This document shows, one piece after another, positions 8,965-18,512 of a stretch of DNA of 64,000 nucleotides. Both the position numbers and the translations under genes were made by a program. The first letter of the stretch is position 1, and every line of letters starts with the position of its first letter. Under the pieces are notes generated by a model that saw only the letters and a list, made by a program, of their open reading frames with translations, had not been told where the DNA came from and made no database searches. The stretch comes from Alkalihalobacillus sp. YIM B00296 (lineage in GTDB: Bacteria > Bacillota > Bacilli > Bacillales > Fictibacillaceae), in assembly GCF_020179385.1 (NCBI RefSeq), contig NZ_JAIBLJ010000015.1, positions 1 through 64,000 of the forward strand, read 5' to 3'.

Positions 8965-8999
8965 TGCCTGTCCCCCATCGGTGGGACAGGCACTTTTTT
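8965..8999 (+). terminator. metE terminator
   Basis: TGCCTGTCCC and GGGACAGGCA form a perfect 10-base stem followed by TTTTTT after one C. The end of the convergent small gene at 8999 abuts it. Confidence 0.9.
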
Positions 9000-9166
9000 C
9001 ATTGCTCTTTTTTGTCTTGATAGGATTTCGCCAATAACTCTTTCACCTGATTATACGACAAACCGGATTGTGCGTTTTTTCGTTTCACTTCATCGATATT
9101 CGTTCCTGAACTGGCAAACGTATCATTACTTGTCTTATGTTGTTCAGGTTGGTTAAAGCTTTTCAT
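8999..9166 (-). CDS. Probable gamma-type small acid-soluble spore protein
   Basis: The product of 55 residues is hydrophilic, rich in Asn, Gln, Lys and Ser. It contains TFASSGTNIDEVKRKNAQSG, which resembles the FASETN-QEVRKQN repeat of gamma-type spore proteins (SspE). These are amino-acid stores of the spore core and are degraded at germination. The start at 9166 was chosen because AGGAGGTG lies eight bases upstream; a longer frame exists but has no ribosome site. It is single, convergent with metE. The family call rests on this one motif. Confidence 0.6.
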   Translation of the reverse strand: MKSFNQPEQHKTSNDTFASSGTNIDEVKRKNAQSGLSYNQVKELLAKSYQDKKEQ

Positions 9167-9287
9167 GTTCCAGCACCTCCTAAACATACCTTTCACACCT
9201 TAACCATTCCATACATCGCTTCTTTTTATACCAAGTCCCACTCTGTTCATAAAAATAGCAACCCCAGACACTAGTAGATCAGCCTTG

Positions 9288-10145
9288 TCATTTAAAATGG
9301 ACAAGGTTGATGCGATTTCCTGAAGGGTCCTCTGTCCAATAATCTTCATTTTCTTTTTCAACAGTAAAGCCTAACGAAGTTAATCGTCCAATAGTGTCTT
9401 GGAGTTCTAGACCACTTGGAAAGTTGATCGTATACCACTTCATCCCGACTTCATCTGCATGCTGCCGCTGTGCTCCAGTTCCATTCCAGGTGTTCAATCC
9501 GACATGATGATGATAGCCGCCGGATGCTACAAATAAAGCCTGGTGACGGAATGGAACAGTTATTTCAAAACCCAGCCCATCAGCATAAAATCGCTTCGCT
9601 TCTTGAAGGTCATTGACATGAAGGTGGATATGACCCATTACCGTTTCCGCAGGAAGCCCATCCCATGCTTTTCCGTCAGCTTCCTTCAGTAAACCTTCCA
9701 TATCAAGCGGATCACTGACAAACGGCAGTTCTCCATCCACCCAAGTCCATTGTTCGGCAGGGCGATCCGCGTAGATTTCAATGCCATTCCCATCAGGATC
9801 AGCTAAGTATAACGCTTCACTGAACAAATGATCTGATCCGCCTTGAAGTGGATATTCCTTTTCGACAAGCCATTTTAACGATGTACCGAGATTTTCCCTT
9901 GTAGGGACCAGGATTGCAAAATGATACAGTCCTGTCGTTCTGGTTCGTTTCGGTATAGCATCCTTCTTCTGTTCTAAGATGATGAGGGTTTTTTTACCAT
10001 CAGCTGTCAGCGTGGCCACTCCCCCTTTTTTCTCTAAAACTGAAAAGCCTAAGAGATCCGTATAAAAATCAAGTGAATGATCAAGATCAGAAACGACCAG
10101 ATGCACAAGACCCACAAATATGTTTGAATGACCGTGAAATGCCAT
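9288..10145 (-). CDS. VOC-family ring-cleavage dioxygenase / glyoxalase-like protein (CatE/YfiE type)
   Basis: The product of 285 residues has two vicinal-oxygen-chelate modules. The first (about 5-125) starts VGLVHLVVSDLDHSLDFY and ends YLADPDGNGIEIYADRP. The second (about 165-285) starts GHIHLHVNDLQEAKRFY. Metal ligands of the second module are the His of HIHLHV, a His in the HHHVGLNTW stretch, and a Glu near GLELQD. The layout matches B. subtilis CatE (YfiE), a catechol 2,3-dioxygenase-like protein of quinone detoxification. The substrate is not proven. ATG follows AAAGGGGGATTCAA. A palindrome covers its promoter. Confidence 0.8.
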   Translation of the reverse strand: MAFHGHSNIFVGLVHLVVSDLDHSLDFYTDLLGFSVLEKKGGVATLTADGKKTLIILEQKKDAIPKRTRTTGLYHFAILVPTRENLGTSLKWLVEKEYPLQGGSDHLFSEALYLADPDGNGIEIYADRPAEQWTWVDGELPFVSDPLDMEGLLKEADGKAWDGLPAETVMGHIHLHVNDLQEAKRFYADGLGFEITVPFRHQALFVASGGYHHHVGLNTWNGTGAQRQHADEVGMKWYTINFPSGLELQDTIGRLTSLGFTVEKENEDYWTEDPSGNRINLVHFK

Positions 10146-10162
10146 TTGAATCCCCCTTTATT

Positions 10163-10227
10163 ACTTACTTTTAATAAGTTAACGACTTTAGTATACCACA
10201 GTTCCCTCCACTTACAATAAGTAAGTG
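10163..10227 (-). promoter_or_regulatory. Promoter of the VOC gene with two palindromic operator candidates
   Basis: On the minus strand, TTGTAA (10217-10212), a 16-base spacer and TATACT (10195-10190, with TG before it) form the promoter. CACTTAC-AATAA-GTAAGTG (10209-10227) is a perfect inverted repeat over the -35. A second, related repeat ACTTA-CTTTTAA-TAAGT (10163-10179) lies between promoter and start codon. Both share the half-site ACTTA. This suggests control by a dimeric repressor of the MarR/YodB kind, but the protein is unknown. Confidence 0.6.
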
Positions 10228-10274
10228 TAAGTATTCTTTCTGAATTGTTTGCTTACATCGATGAATTCTATTCC

Positions 10275-10308
10275 AAAAAAACACCGCTCCTTCATCAAAG
10301 GAGCAGTG
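10275..10308 (-). terminator. crh terminator
   Basis: On the minus strand, CACTGCTCCTT pairs with AAGGAGCGGTG, and TTTTTTT follows. Confidence 0.92.
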
Positions 10309-10317
10309 TATTTGTAC

Positions 10318-10575
10318 TTATTCAGCTGTTGTAATGTATTTTTCTAACGCTTTGAGAGCTTCTTCTTCATCTTTCCCGTCTGTCACAATCGTCACTTTCG
10401 AACCTGATCCTACAGCCAGGCTCATAATTCCCATAATGCTCTTTGCATTCACTTTCTTTCCGTCTTTCTCTAAAAATACATCCGCTGAAAAACGATTCGC
10501 CTCTTGGACGAAGAGTGCTGCTGGACGAGCCTGCAAGCCGGTTTTCAATTCAACCGTCAAATTTTTTTCTAACAA
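10318..10575 (-). CDS. crh: HPr-like catabolite repression protein Crh
   Basis: Crh is an HPr paralogue that works only in regulation. HprK phosphorylates Ser46, and Crh-P then acts as a corepressor of CcpA. The 85-residue product has Gln15 (TGLQARPAALF) in place of the catalytic His15 of HPr, so it cannot carry phosphate for sugar transport, and it keeps Ser46 in NAKSIMG. These two residues separate it from ptsH. The start is TTG, nine bases after AGGAGG; the ATG inside the ribosome site is out of frame. In B. subtilis it ends the yvcIJKL operon. Here a 180-base gap with a terminator and a cre site separates it from whiA. Confidence 0.95.
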   Translation of the reverse strand: MLEKNLTVELKTGLQARPAALFVQEANRFSADVFLEKDGKKVNAKSIMGIMSLAVGSGSKVTIVTDGKDEEEALKALEKYITTAE

Positions 10576-10715
10576 TGGGTCATTCCTCCTTGTACATTCC
10601 TATATATGATTTATATAACAACTCTTAATAATAAATGTAAAAAAGTTATATTACGTTCTCCTAAAACAGGCAGTCAGCTGTCCCCTTCGCTTCGCTTTGC
10701 TTGTGACTGGTCTAT

Positions 10716-10730
10716 ATGTAAGCGTTCACT
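10716..10730. promoter_or_regulatory. Candidate CcpA binding site (cre) between whiA and crh
   Basis: ATGTAAGCGTTCACT fits the cre pattern WTGNAANCGNWNNCW at every fixed position. It is about 140 bases upstream of the crh start and just past the whiA terminator. A promoter-like pair (TTTACA, 18 bases, TATATA) lies between it and crh. Binding is inferred from the match. Confidence 0.6.
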
Positions 10731-10734
10731 TCAT

Positions 10735-10775
10735 TTTGAAAAGAAAAACGCCTGTCTTATATTTTTCCCAGGCGT
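10735..10775 (-). terminator. whiA terminator overlapping the stop codon
   Basis: On the minus strand, ACGCCTG (inside the last whiA codons) pairs with CAGGCGT, followed by TTTTTCTTTT. The loop is about 14 bases. Confidence 0.75.
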
Positions 10776-11692
10776 ATTTTATTGGCCATTTCATCAAGCT
10801 TCCGTAATCTATGATTGATTCCGGATTTACTGATTGGACCAGAAGTGACGAGTTCTCCAAGCTCTTGTAGTGTAACATCCTGATATTTTACACGCAGTTC
10901 TGCGATTTCCCTAAGTTTGTCAGGCAGTTTCTCCAGTCCGAGTTCACGCTCGATCAACCGGATGTTCTCGACCTGGCGCATGGACGCTCCGACGGTCTTA
11001 TTCAGATTCGCTGTTTCGCAGTTCACGAGACGATTCACCGAATTACGCATATCCTTCATGATCCGGACATCCTCAAAATATAAGAGAGCATTATGAGCGC
11101 CGATCAAAGTCAGAAACTCAGAGATCTTTTCTCCTTCTTTCAAGTAGATGATAAATCCTTTTTTCCGCTCTAACATTTTTGCATTGAGATCGAAAGAATT
11201 CATCAGTTCCAACAGCGATTGGGTATACTCTTCATACATTGAGAATATTTCCAGATGATACGAGGTTTCCGGATGGTTCAGGGATCCACCTGCAAGGAAA
11301 GCGCCTCTCAGGTAGGATCTCTTACAGCAGCTTTTCTTAGTGATCTCTTTCGAAACGTCCCTCTTGAAGGAAAAGCCTTCACCCATTATATCCAGTTCGT
11401 TTAATAACGTCCGTGAATCATGCTTGATCCGTACGATGTAGACATTATTCTTTTTCAATCTCATTTTCTTCCTGACGAGCAGTTCAGCTGGATAACCATA
11501 TAGCTGCTTGATCAATGTATAAATCCTTCGTGCGATTGCAGCATTTTCGGTAGGAATATCAAGTATGATTTCCCTGTTCGCCAATGAAATCGAACCATTC
11601 ATTCGAATCAGTGCCGACAACTCAGCCTTTGAACAGCACTTTTTCAACTCAAGCTTCGTCAATTCTTTTTTTGTTTCTGAAGCAAAGGACAC
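10757..11692 (-). CDS. whiA: Sporulation/cell-division regulator WhiA
   Basis: WhiA has a degenerate LAGLIDADG homing-endonuclease-like N-terminal half and a C-terminal helix-turn-helix. In Bacillus it affects cell division and chromosome segregation. The start was set at GTG 11692, giving [15 protein letters not shown] as in relatives, eight bases after GAGGGGG; an in-frame GTG at 11701 would overlap the ribosome site. The N-terminal half contains [15 protein letters not shown], and the C-terminal domain ends in [18 protein letters not shown]. It follows yvcK by 34 bases in the rapZ-yvcK-whiA order conserved in Gram-positive bacteria. Confidence 0.95.
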   Translation of the reverse strand: MSFASETKKELTKLELKKCCSKAELSALIRMNGSISLANREIILDIPTENAAIARRIYTLIKQLYGYPAELLVRKKMRLKKNNVYIVRIKHDSRTLLNELDIMGEGFSFKRDVSKEITKKSCCKRSYLRGAFLAGGSLNHPETSYHLEIFSMYEEYTQSLLELMNSFDLNAKMLERKKGFIIYLKEGEKISEFLTLIGAHNALLYFEDVRIMKDMRNSVNRLVNCETANLNKTVGASMRQVENIRLIERELGLEKLPDKLREIAELRVKYQDVTLQELGELVTSGPISKSGINHRLRKLDEMANKIRLGKI

Positions 11693-11726
11693 CACGGACA
11701 CCCCCTCTTCTTTTCCATACCGGGGT

Positions 11727-12683
11727 CTAATAGTCTGATACTAAATCCAGAATGATTTCTGAAACACGCTTCGCATCATGCCTGATCAGCGAATCATTAT
11801 ATTGAACTATTTTATCACTGATTACCTCAAAGCCAAAGGATTTTAGCCTCTTCTCATCATATTCGACAGGCTCTCCACCTTCTGCTTCATATTTCGTCAA
11901 TACATTGTCTGGTACATTATCATTATTTACAATAATCGTATCAATTATCTGTTGTCCGATATGGGAGACGAGTTTATTCACATGATCAGAAGCAGTAAAG
12001 TGGTCAGTCTCGCCCGGCTGTGTCATCACGTTGCAAATATAGACTTTCCTGGCAGTAGAATTCTTGATCTCTTCGGGAATGCCTTGTACAAGCAAGCTCG
12101 GAAGTATGCTCGTATATAAGCTTCCCGGCCCGATCAGGATCAGATCGGCATCCCGGATCGCACGTAAACTTTCATCAAGAGGCTTTACCGTATCTGGCGT
12201 CAAAAAAACCCGAACGATCTGTTTCCCTGTATGAGGGATTTTCGACTCTCCTGATACGATCGATCCATCATTCATCTGGGCATTCAAGACGACACGGTGG
12301 TCGGAAGCGGGCAGTACTTTTCCGCGTACGTTCAAAACCTTCGACAGTTCCCGGATTCCCGTCACAAAATTACCGGTGATGTCTGACATTGCAGCCAACA
12401 ATAGATTTCCTAGCGAGTGTCCTGATAAGCCATTTCCATTGGTGAAACGATGCTGGAATAGTTGCTCCACAAGGGGCTCCACTTCTGAAAGGGCAGCCAA
12501 TACGTTCCGGATGTCTCCCGGAGGTATGATGTCGAGCTCTTCCCTTAATCTCCCCGAACTCCCGCCATCATCAGCAACCGTAACGATTGCTGTAATATCA
12601 ACGGGGAATTTCTTCAACCCTCTCAACAGGACTGACAATCCTGTTCCCCCGCCGAAAACGACTACTTTAGGCCTTCGATTCAA
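11727..12683 (-). CDS. yvcK: Gluconeogenesis factor YvcK (GlmR), UDP-sugar binding
   Basis: YvcK/GlmR is needed for growth on gluconeogenic carbon sources. It binds UDP-GlcNAc and helps direct carbon into cell-wall precursors through GlmS. The nucleotide-binding start [18 protein letters not shown] and the later [19 protein letters not shown] are diagnostic of the CofD-like fold. TTG at 12683 gives a start close to the family and has AAAGG upstream; a GTG at 12716 is possible but lacks a ribosome site. Either start overlaps the 3' end of rapZ, indicating translational coupling. Confidence 0.92.
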   Translation of the reverse strand: MNRRPKVVVFGGGTGLSVLLRGLKKFPVDITAIVTVADDGGSSGRLREELDIIPPGDIRNVLAALSEVEPLVEQLFQHRFTNGNGLSGHSLGNLLLAAMSDITGNFVTGIRELSKVLNVRGKVLPASDHRVVLNAQMNDGSIVSGESKIPHTGKQIVRVFLTPDTVKPLDESLRAIRDADLILIGPGSLYTSILPSLLVQGIPEEIKNSTARKVYICNVMTQPGETDHFTASDHVNKLVSHIGQQIIDTIIVNNDNVPDNVLTKYEAEGGEPVEYDEKRLKSFGFEVISDKIVQYNDSLIRHDAKRVSEIILDLVSDY

Positions 12684-13569
12684 ACTCTGGTACCTTTTTA
12701 TCTTTCTTGATATCACGGTGGCTGCTATGAACGTGATATTCTTTGCTTAAATAATCCTTCAAGTGTTCAGCAAGGGTGACTGAACGATGTTTTCCGCCAG
12801 TGCAACCGACCCCGATCACAAGCTGGCTTTTTCCTTCCCGCTTATAATGAGGGATGATGAAGTCCAGTAGTGCAGTAAGCTTTTCGATGAATTTTTGTGT
12901 TTCAGACCACTTTAGTACATAGGAAGAAACTTCTTCCTCCAGGCCGGTTTTTGGACGCATATGCTCGACATAATGAGGGTTCGGCAGGAAACGGACATCG
13001 AACACAAGGTCAGCATCGATCGGCATTCCGTATTTAAAGCCGAATGACAAGACATTGATCGTAAATGGATGGGATTCATTGGTCTTATACCGATCAATGA
13101 TCGTTTCCCGCAGCTGTTTCGGTTTCATATCCGTCGTATTTAAAATGGTTTGGGCTCTGCCTTTCAGTTCTTCAAGCAATTCCTTTTCATTTTTGATTCC
13201 GTCGAGCGGCAAGCCGTCAGGAGCAAGAGGATGTGAACGCCGGGTCTCTTTATAGCGTTGCACGAGTGTGGCATCCTCTGCATCCAAAAAGAGGATGTGC
13301 GGTTTTATAATTGAGGAATCTGTCAGTTCATCGATCGTTTCAAACAGCTGATCGAAGAACTCCCTTCCGCGTAAATCCATGACAAGAGCAACTTTGGTCA
13401 GTTTACCAGTGGAATCTTCCATCAGTTCGACAAACTTCGGAAGGAGCGCTGGTGGCAGATTATCGACACAGAAATAGCCAAGGTCCTCGAAGCTTTGCAT
13501 CGCTACCGTTTTTCCTGCGCCGGACATTCCCGTGATGATGACCATCCTGAATTCTTGTTGTTGTTCCAT
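12667..13569 (-). CDS. rapZ: RNase adapter / nucleotide-binding protein RapZ (YvcJ)
   Basis: RapZ proteins have an N-terminal P-loop kinase-like domain and a C-terminal domain. In E. coli RapZ presents the sRNA GlmZ to RNase E; in Bacillus YvcJ affects competence and hydrolyses nucleotides. The product has 300 residues. Walker A is GMSGAGKT at residues 14-21, and the C-terminal motif is [12 protein letters not shown]. Start ATG at 13569 is followed by an eight-residue leader. It overlaps yvcK downstream and lies about 100 bases after the Nudix gene. Confidence 0.95.
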   Translation of the reverse strand: MEQQQEFRMVIITGMSGAGKTVAMQSFEDLGYFCVDNLPPALLPKFVELMEDSTGKLTKVALVMDLRGREFFDQLFETIDELTDSSIIKPHILFLDAEDATLVQRYKETRRSHPLAPDGLPLDGIKNEKELLEELKGRAQTILNTTDMKPKQLRETIIDRYKTNESHPFTINVLSFGFKYGMPIDADLVFDVRFLPNPHYVEHMRPKTGLEEEVSSYVLKWSETQKFIEKLTALLDFIIPHYKREGKSQLVIGVGCTGGKHRSVTLAEHLKDYLSKEYHVHSSHRDIKKDKKVPEFESKA

Positions 13570-13665
13570 CTATACCCCGCCTTTCTTATTTAACTTCAAG
13601 TAAAACAGGCTTGATCCAACCCCTTTGAAATCGATCATACATTCACCTGTTTTCGACAACCTTTT

Positions 13666-14133
13666 TTATGATGGATCTAAACGATAACTGAGCAGTTTGA
13701 AGTCAGGTGTATACGTAAACGTCCCGATGATCATCCCGTTCCCGGTCATCATATAATCGAGGATATGATGATCCCCTGGTGCCATCGGCAAGCTTGAAAT
13801 TTCTTCTTTCGGTTTCCAAGCTAGTTTCCCTTCCTCCGATTCAGAAAGCACCTCACCTTCGAAGCCAGTTGCATAGAAGGTGAACATCATCCATTCCTCT
13901 ACAATCTGCTCATCTTTTTTAATGATAAAATTGAAAACACCTTTTAATCTTGGGTTGAGTAGATAAAGTCCTGTTTCTTCACGATACTCTCTGATAACCG
14001 CATCTTTAATCGTCTCTTCAGACTCCATTTTTCCACCGGGTGCTACCCACCACCCACGACGAGGTTTTTGCAGCACTAAGATTTGATTATCTTTTTCGAG
14101 TACACAATTCGTAACTCGTTGCACATGATTCAC
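13666..14133 (-). CDS. Nudix hydrolase, YvcI type
   Basis: The product of 155 residues carries a complete Nudix box, GGKMESEETIKDAVIREY followed by REETGL, fitting GX5EX7REUXEEXGU. It therefore hydrolyses nucleoside diphosphates linked to another moiety. B. subtilis YvcI, at the same place before yvcJ (rapZ), is annotated as an 8-oxo-dGTP diphosphatase-like protein; the substrate here is unproven. It is the first gene of the Nudix-rapZ-yvcK-whiA run. Confidence 0.9.
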   Translation of the reverse strand: MNHVQRVTNCVLEKDNQILVLQKPRRGWWVAPGGKMESEETIKDAVIREYREETGLYLLNPRLKGVFNFIIKKDEQIVEEWMMFTFYATGFEGEVLSESEEGKLAWKPKEEISSLPMAPGDHHILDYMMTGNGMIIGTFTYTPDFKLLSYRLDPS

Positions 14134-14211
14134 CTCTTTCCTTGATTATACTACGTTTTCGAGCACTCCAACAATTCTATTAACTAGTTTATGTAACAAT
14201 CCATTGAATAT

Positions 14212-14444
14212 AAGAAAAGCGCAAACGCCCTGATCAGCCACCCGAAGGTCACTGGAAGTCCGACGAGGAGGCTCGAACCAAACAAAGTTCGGTTCTGCGC
14301 GGGTAAACCCTTCGACCTAAATCAATGTGTCGACCGCCACAGGAGGTCTGAAGTGATTCAAGTGGTTGGGCGTTGGAGCTAGCCCATTCCTTCATCGAAA
14401 CAAAATCATTATACTTTCTTATCTTTTGAAAAAGACACCTACCA
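14212..14444 (+). repeat. Dispersed structured element of about 230 bases, copy A
   Basis: The sequence matches 44915-45146 over its whole length at roughly 80-85 percent by eye, with long identical runs (for example TCACTGGAAGTCCGACGAGG and CAAACAAAGTTCGGTTCTG). Its beginning (GCGCAAACGCCC) pairs with GGGCGTTGGAGC about 150 bases on, and GAACC/GGTTC forms an inner hairpin. No reading frame spans it. It behaves like the repeated, foldable, non-coding elements known in Bacillus genomes. Confidence 0.85.
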
Positions 14445-14539
14445 ATTTGGATTCGATTTCTCTAGTTTCGATGAGCCAAGCTTGAACTCCTTTTAATTGG
14501 TAAAAAGCAATTTGGCATCAAGCCGTTTCGTATAAATGG

Positions 14540-14712
14540 ATATCTTGCGGACATATAGGCTCTTATCTGTGAAAAAACCAAGTGATTCAAACATCAGTGG
14601 ACATACATGCCTCTATTTGGCTCAATGAAAGCTGTTTTTTGGATCTCTGGTGTCCACTAATGATTTAGAACGTGGTTATTTTGTGCGGATAAGGTCTATC
14701 GTGTCCATTAGT
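14540..14712. repeat. Degenerate array with a period of about 50 bases
   Basis: GGACATA with a following GCTCTTATCTG or GCCTCTATTTG occurs at 14549 and 14599. TGTCCACTAATG and TGTCCATTAGTC follow at 14651 and 14702. The spacing is 50 to 52 bases, with later units diverged or inverted. No open frame uses it. Confidence 0.5.
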
Positions 14713-14745
14713 CTCATAACCTTCCCAAAAAAGCAGGTCAAGAAC

Positions 14746-14776
14746 AAAAAAAAGCACGGAACCATATGGCCCGTGC
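14746..14776 (-). terminator. trxB terminator
   Basis: On the minus strand GCACGG pairs with CCGTGC across a 11-base loop, followed by TTTTTTTT. It lies about 130 bases after the trxB stop. Confidence 0.75.
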
Positions 14777-14906
14777 ACAAAAATAAGAAATTTATTAAAA
14801 GGGGGTCAATTTCTTAAGTTTATAATACCCCACCAATATTTCACATTTGTTACAAAATGGTTAAGACGGAATTACTTTTTCCGACTAAAGAAAAATCACA
14901 CTGTTT

Positions 14907-15875
<969 letters not shown>

Positions 15876-16013
15876 TCAACAACCAATTTATAGTTAGTTT
15901 GAACGAATAATTATCTTCTTATTAGTATCGTATTAAATGCCCCGATGCTACGTCTAATAAAATGCTCAAATCGTCCTAAGTATGTGCTTCGGTGGCAACT
16001 GGGCTCTATAACT

Positions 16014-16030
16014 GCGGTGCCTGGCACCGC
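16014..16030. terminator. Short perfect palindrome after the TPR gene
   Basis: GCGGTG-CCTGG-CACCGC forms a GC-rich hairpin 18 bases past the stop of the minus-strand TPR gene. No T-run follows. It may be a weak terminator or an RNA-stabilising hairpin. Confidence 0.4.
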
Positions 16031-16047
16031 TCTTAAGACACCGCTTT

Positions 16048-17664
16048 TTAGTTTGGTTTCATGGTTTGTCGGTGGTGGAGTATTTTGAGTGTTTTGCTAT
16101 ATTTTTGGATTGTTGAGGCAGATATCCCAAATTGTTCAGCTACACTTTTTTGGGTTGTTTGCTTCTCTTGTAGATAGTCTGCCATATAAGCAATTGCAGC
16201 CGCCCATGCTTTAGAATTTACAATTGATAGTGATCCTTCCCTCGCCTCATTGATCAGGAGGTGCCATAAAAATGCGGTATCTGAATCAAGCTCATCTCGC
16301 ATGGCTAGCACTTGTTCAAGAATTGTCAATCCCTTTTCCATATCGTCTGACGGCTGGTGAAGGTGTTCGATTCCGCTCTCTTTCTGGATTTGTACCGATT
16401 CATAACCTCGTTCGAACAAGATCGTCGCAGCCAGTTCCTTCATAATCAAGGTCTCATTTTTTTCCGCACAGAATGCTTCCAAGGTCGACGTCGTGTCCTC
16501 ATCATTCCATTTCCGGATCAACAACAAATGGGACAACTTGTTTTTATGGATCGTACTTTTCAGCTTCTTGATCCTTTCCGACAGATCATTTGGATCCTGC
16601 AGTTTATTCAAGGGCATAGTATATTGATATTCAGCTTCCTCTGAATCGAGAGTGTTATCTCGCAACTTTTCCAAATAGTACGTTGCAACTGTGCTCTCCT
16701 CATCTAAATCAAGCACCTTTTCCCATGCTTTTTCTGCTGATTGTACCCGCCCTGTCTTTAAAGAAGCTACTGCCAACCAGTGGAAAAAGGTCACATTCCA
16801 AGCGTATCCATGCGATCTCACCGAATTCAGCCACATGAAAGCAAGCTCGTCCTCTTCTAATAGCGCGAACGTGCTACCAAGCTTGTAACGATGTTCCGGA
16901 ATGATCGGATGGATCACATTCAGGCATTTTGTAAAACGTTCAAGTTCTTTTTGCTGGTGGAGCTGCTTATAAAAAAGAGCAGCATTACAAAGCGCATGAA
17001 GATTCCCAGGATTTTTACCGAGGACATCATCAAGCACCAAAAAGGCTTCATCATATTCACCAAGATAAAAGTGAGCGAGCGCCAGATTATTATAAGCCGC
17101 CCAAAATTCAGGATGTGCTAGGACCATCTCTTTAAGCAAATTCCGCGCACCAGAAAAATCGCCTTTTTCAAGGCTGCGGCGTGCTTTTTCATGTTTGACA
17201 ATCAGCTTCTCTTCGGACGAACGCTTTTCTATATCTTCCCCAAATTCGGTATGTATCAGATCAAGCAAGTCCTCAGAATCCTCATAGAATTCACCGTTCG
17301 GATCGTTCTCCATATAGCGTACTGCTTCACTTTCAGCTTCCCGGAACATGCCGAGATGAGCATAATTATTCGCCATGAAGTAATAGCATTCTGAAATGTC
17401 TGAGTCAATTTCGCTTACGATATATTCAAGCAAGTCGTTCGATTCGATGAAATCTCCTAACTCTGCTAATGTGGCTGCAAGTTGGCACAGGTAAGTCGGT
17501 TCCTTAGGTTCGACTTGGACCGCTTTTTCAAATAGCTGTTTGGCTTTTACAAGGTCTTTCTTTTGATACGATTTAATACCACGCTGAAAATAATACTCCC
17601 CGCTTCTCGCAAAGGGAACGACATTACCTCTTGCTTTCACCGGAGTGTTCTGGTTTACATTCAT
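16048..17664 (-). CDS. TPR-repeat protein, YvcD type, with C-terminal helix-turn-helix-like segment
   Basis: The product of 538 residues has tetratricopeptide repeats over most of its length, for example YYFQRGIKSYQKKDLVKAKQ and AAYNNLALAHFYLGEYDEAF, so it is probably a soluble protein-interaction scaffold. The C terminus reads AAAIAYMADYLQEKQTTQKS then VAEQFGISASTIQKYSKTL, which resembles the cyclin-like/HTH segment of TFIIB-type proteins. B. subtilis yvcD lies at the same place next to trxB and the his operon. The function is unknown. Confidence 0.85.
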   Translation of the reverse strand: MNVNQNTPVKARGNVVPFARSGEYYFQRGIKSYQKKDLVKAKQLFEKAVQVEPKEPTYLCQLAATLAELGDFIESNDLLEYIVSEIDSDISECYYFMANNYAHLGMFREAESEAVRYMENDPNGEFYEDSEDLLDLIHTEFGEDIEKRSSEEKLIVKHEKARRSLEKGDFSGARNLLKEMVLAHPEFWAAYNNLALAHFYLGEYDEAFLVLDDVLGKNPGNLHALCNAALFYKQLHQQKELERFTKCLNVIHPIIPEHRYKLGSTFALLEEDELAFMWLNSVRSHGYAWNVTFFHWLAVASLKTGRVQSAEKAWEKVLDLDEESTVATYYLEKLRDNTLDSEEAEYQYTMPLNKLQDPNDLSERIKKLKSTIHKNKLSHLLLIRKWNDEDTTSTLEAFCAEKNETLIMKELAATILFERGYESVQIQKESGIEHLHQPSDDMEKGLTILEQVLAMRDELDSDTAFLWHLLINEAREGSLSIVNSKAWAAAIAYMADYLQEKQTTQKSVAEQFGISASTIQKYSKTLKILHHRQTMKPN

Positions 17665-17842
17665 TTAATTCAATCACCCGTTCTCTAAAACTATCCATCG
17701 AAAGTATAACACACCCTTTCTCTGACGAACACAACAAATCAAGAGATTTTAATTCACGAAATCTTCATACGGACATTCGATCCAATTTTTTGTGTCCGAC
17801 TTCTCCTATGAACCCTTCTCTGCAAAAACAAACTACCTGAAC

Positions 17843-17875
17843 AAAAAAAACGAAAAGGCGATTATTCCTTTCCGT
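17843..17875 (-). terminator. his operon terminator overlapping the hisI stop
   Basis: On the minus strand ACGGAAAGG pairs with CCTTTTCGT (one G-U pair) and is followed by TTTTTTT. Confidence 0.85.
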
Positions 17876-18512
17876 TCTTCCTGGTATGTCGTTCTTTTAA
17901 AACAGCTAAAACATCGTTGAGCGGCAGATCCTGTTCTCTGAGTAAGACCAGTAAGTGGTAGAGCAAGTCGGCAGCTTCCCACATTAGCTCGTCCTTATCC
18001 CGGTTTTTGGCGGCGATGATCACTTCCGAAGCCTCTTCACCGACTTTTTTGAGGATTTTATCGACGCCTTCCTCAAACAGGTATGTCGTGTAAGAACCTT
18101 CCGGACGGTCCCGCTCCCGTTCAGCAATCAACTGCTCAAGCTCTGAGAGGATCGCCAAATGACTATCAGCCCCTGTATCCTTGACCTCCCCTTCGTTGAG
18201 GAGCGAATCATCAAAGCAACTGAACGACCCTTTGTGACAAGCTGGGCCTTTCGGATTCACCAGCACGACAAGTGCATCCTGATCGCAATCATAACGGATA
18301 TCGGTGATTGTCTGCGTGTTTCCGGATGTTTCCCCCTTATGCCAGAGCTCCTGCCTTGACCGGCTGTAGAACCATGTCTCCTTTGTTATGAGGGACTTTT
18401 GCAAGGATTCCTCGTTCATATAGGCAAGCGTCAGTACTTCCTTGCTCTTGACATCCTGGACGATTGCTGGAATCAAGCCTTTTTCATCAAAACGTAGCTC
18501 GCTTATCTTCAT
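17862..18512 (-). CDS. hisI: Bifunctional phosphoribosyl-AMP cyclohydrolase / phosphoribosyl-ATP pyrophosphatase
   Basis: This enzyme does steps two and three of histidine synthesis. The N-terminal HisI domain (about 1-110) contains [14 protein letters not shown] and the metal-binding [12 protein letters not shown], with Cys in [12 protein letters not shown]. The C-terminal HisE domain contains [20 protein letters not shown]. The product has 216 residues, normal for the fusion. Its start overlaps the hisF stop by four bases. It is the last gene of the operon. Confidence 0.97.
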   Translation of the reverse strand: MKISELRFDEKGLIPAIVQDVKSKEVLTLAYMNEESLQKSLITKETWFYSRSRQELWHKGETSGNTQTITDIRYDCDQDALVVLVNPKGPACHKGSFSCFDDSLLNEGEVKDTGADSHLAILSELEQLIAERERDRPEGSYTTYLFEEGVDKILKKVGEEASEVIIAAKNRDKDELMWEAADLLYHLLVLLREQDLPLNDVLAVLKERHTRKNGKE

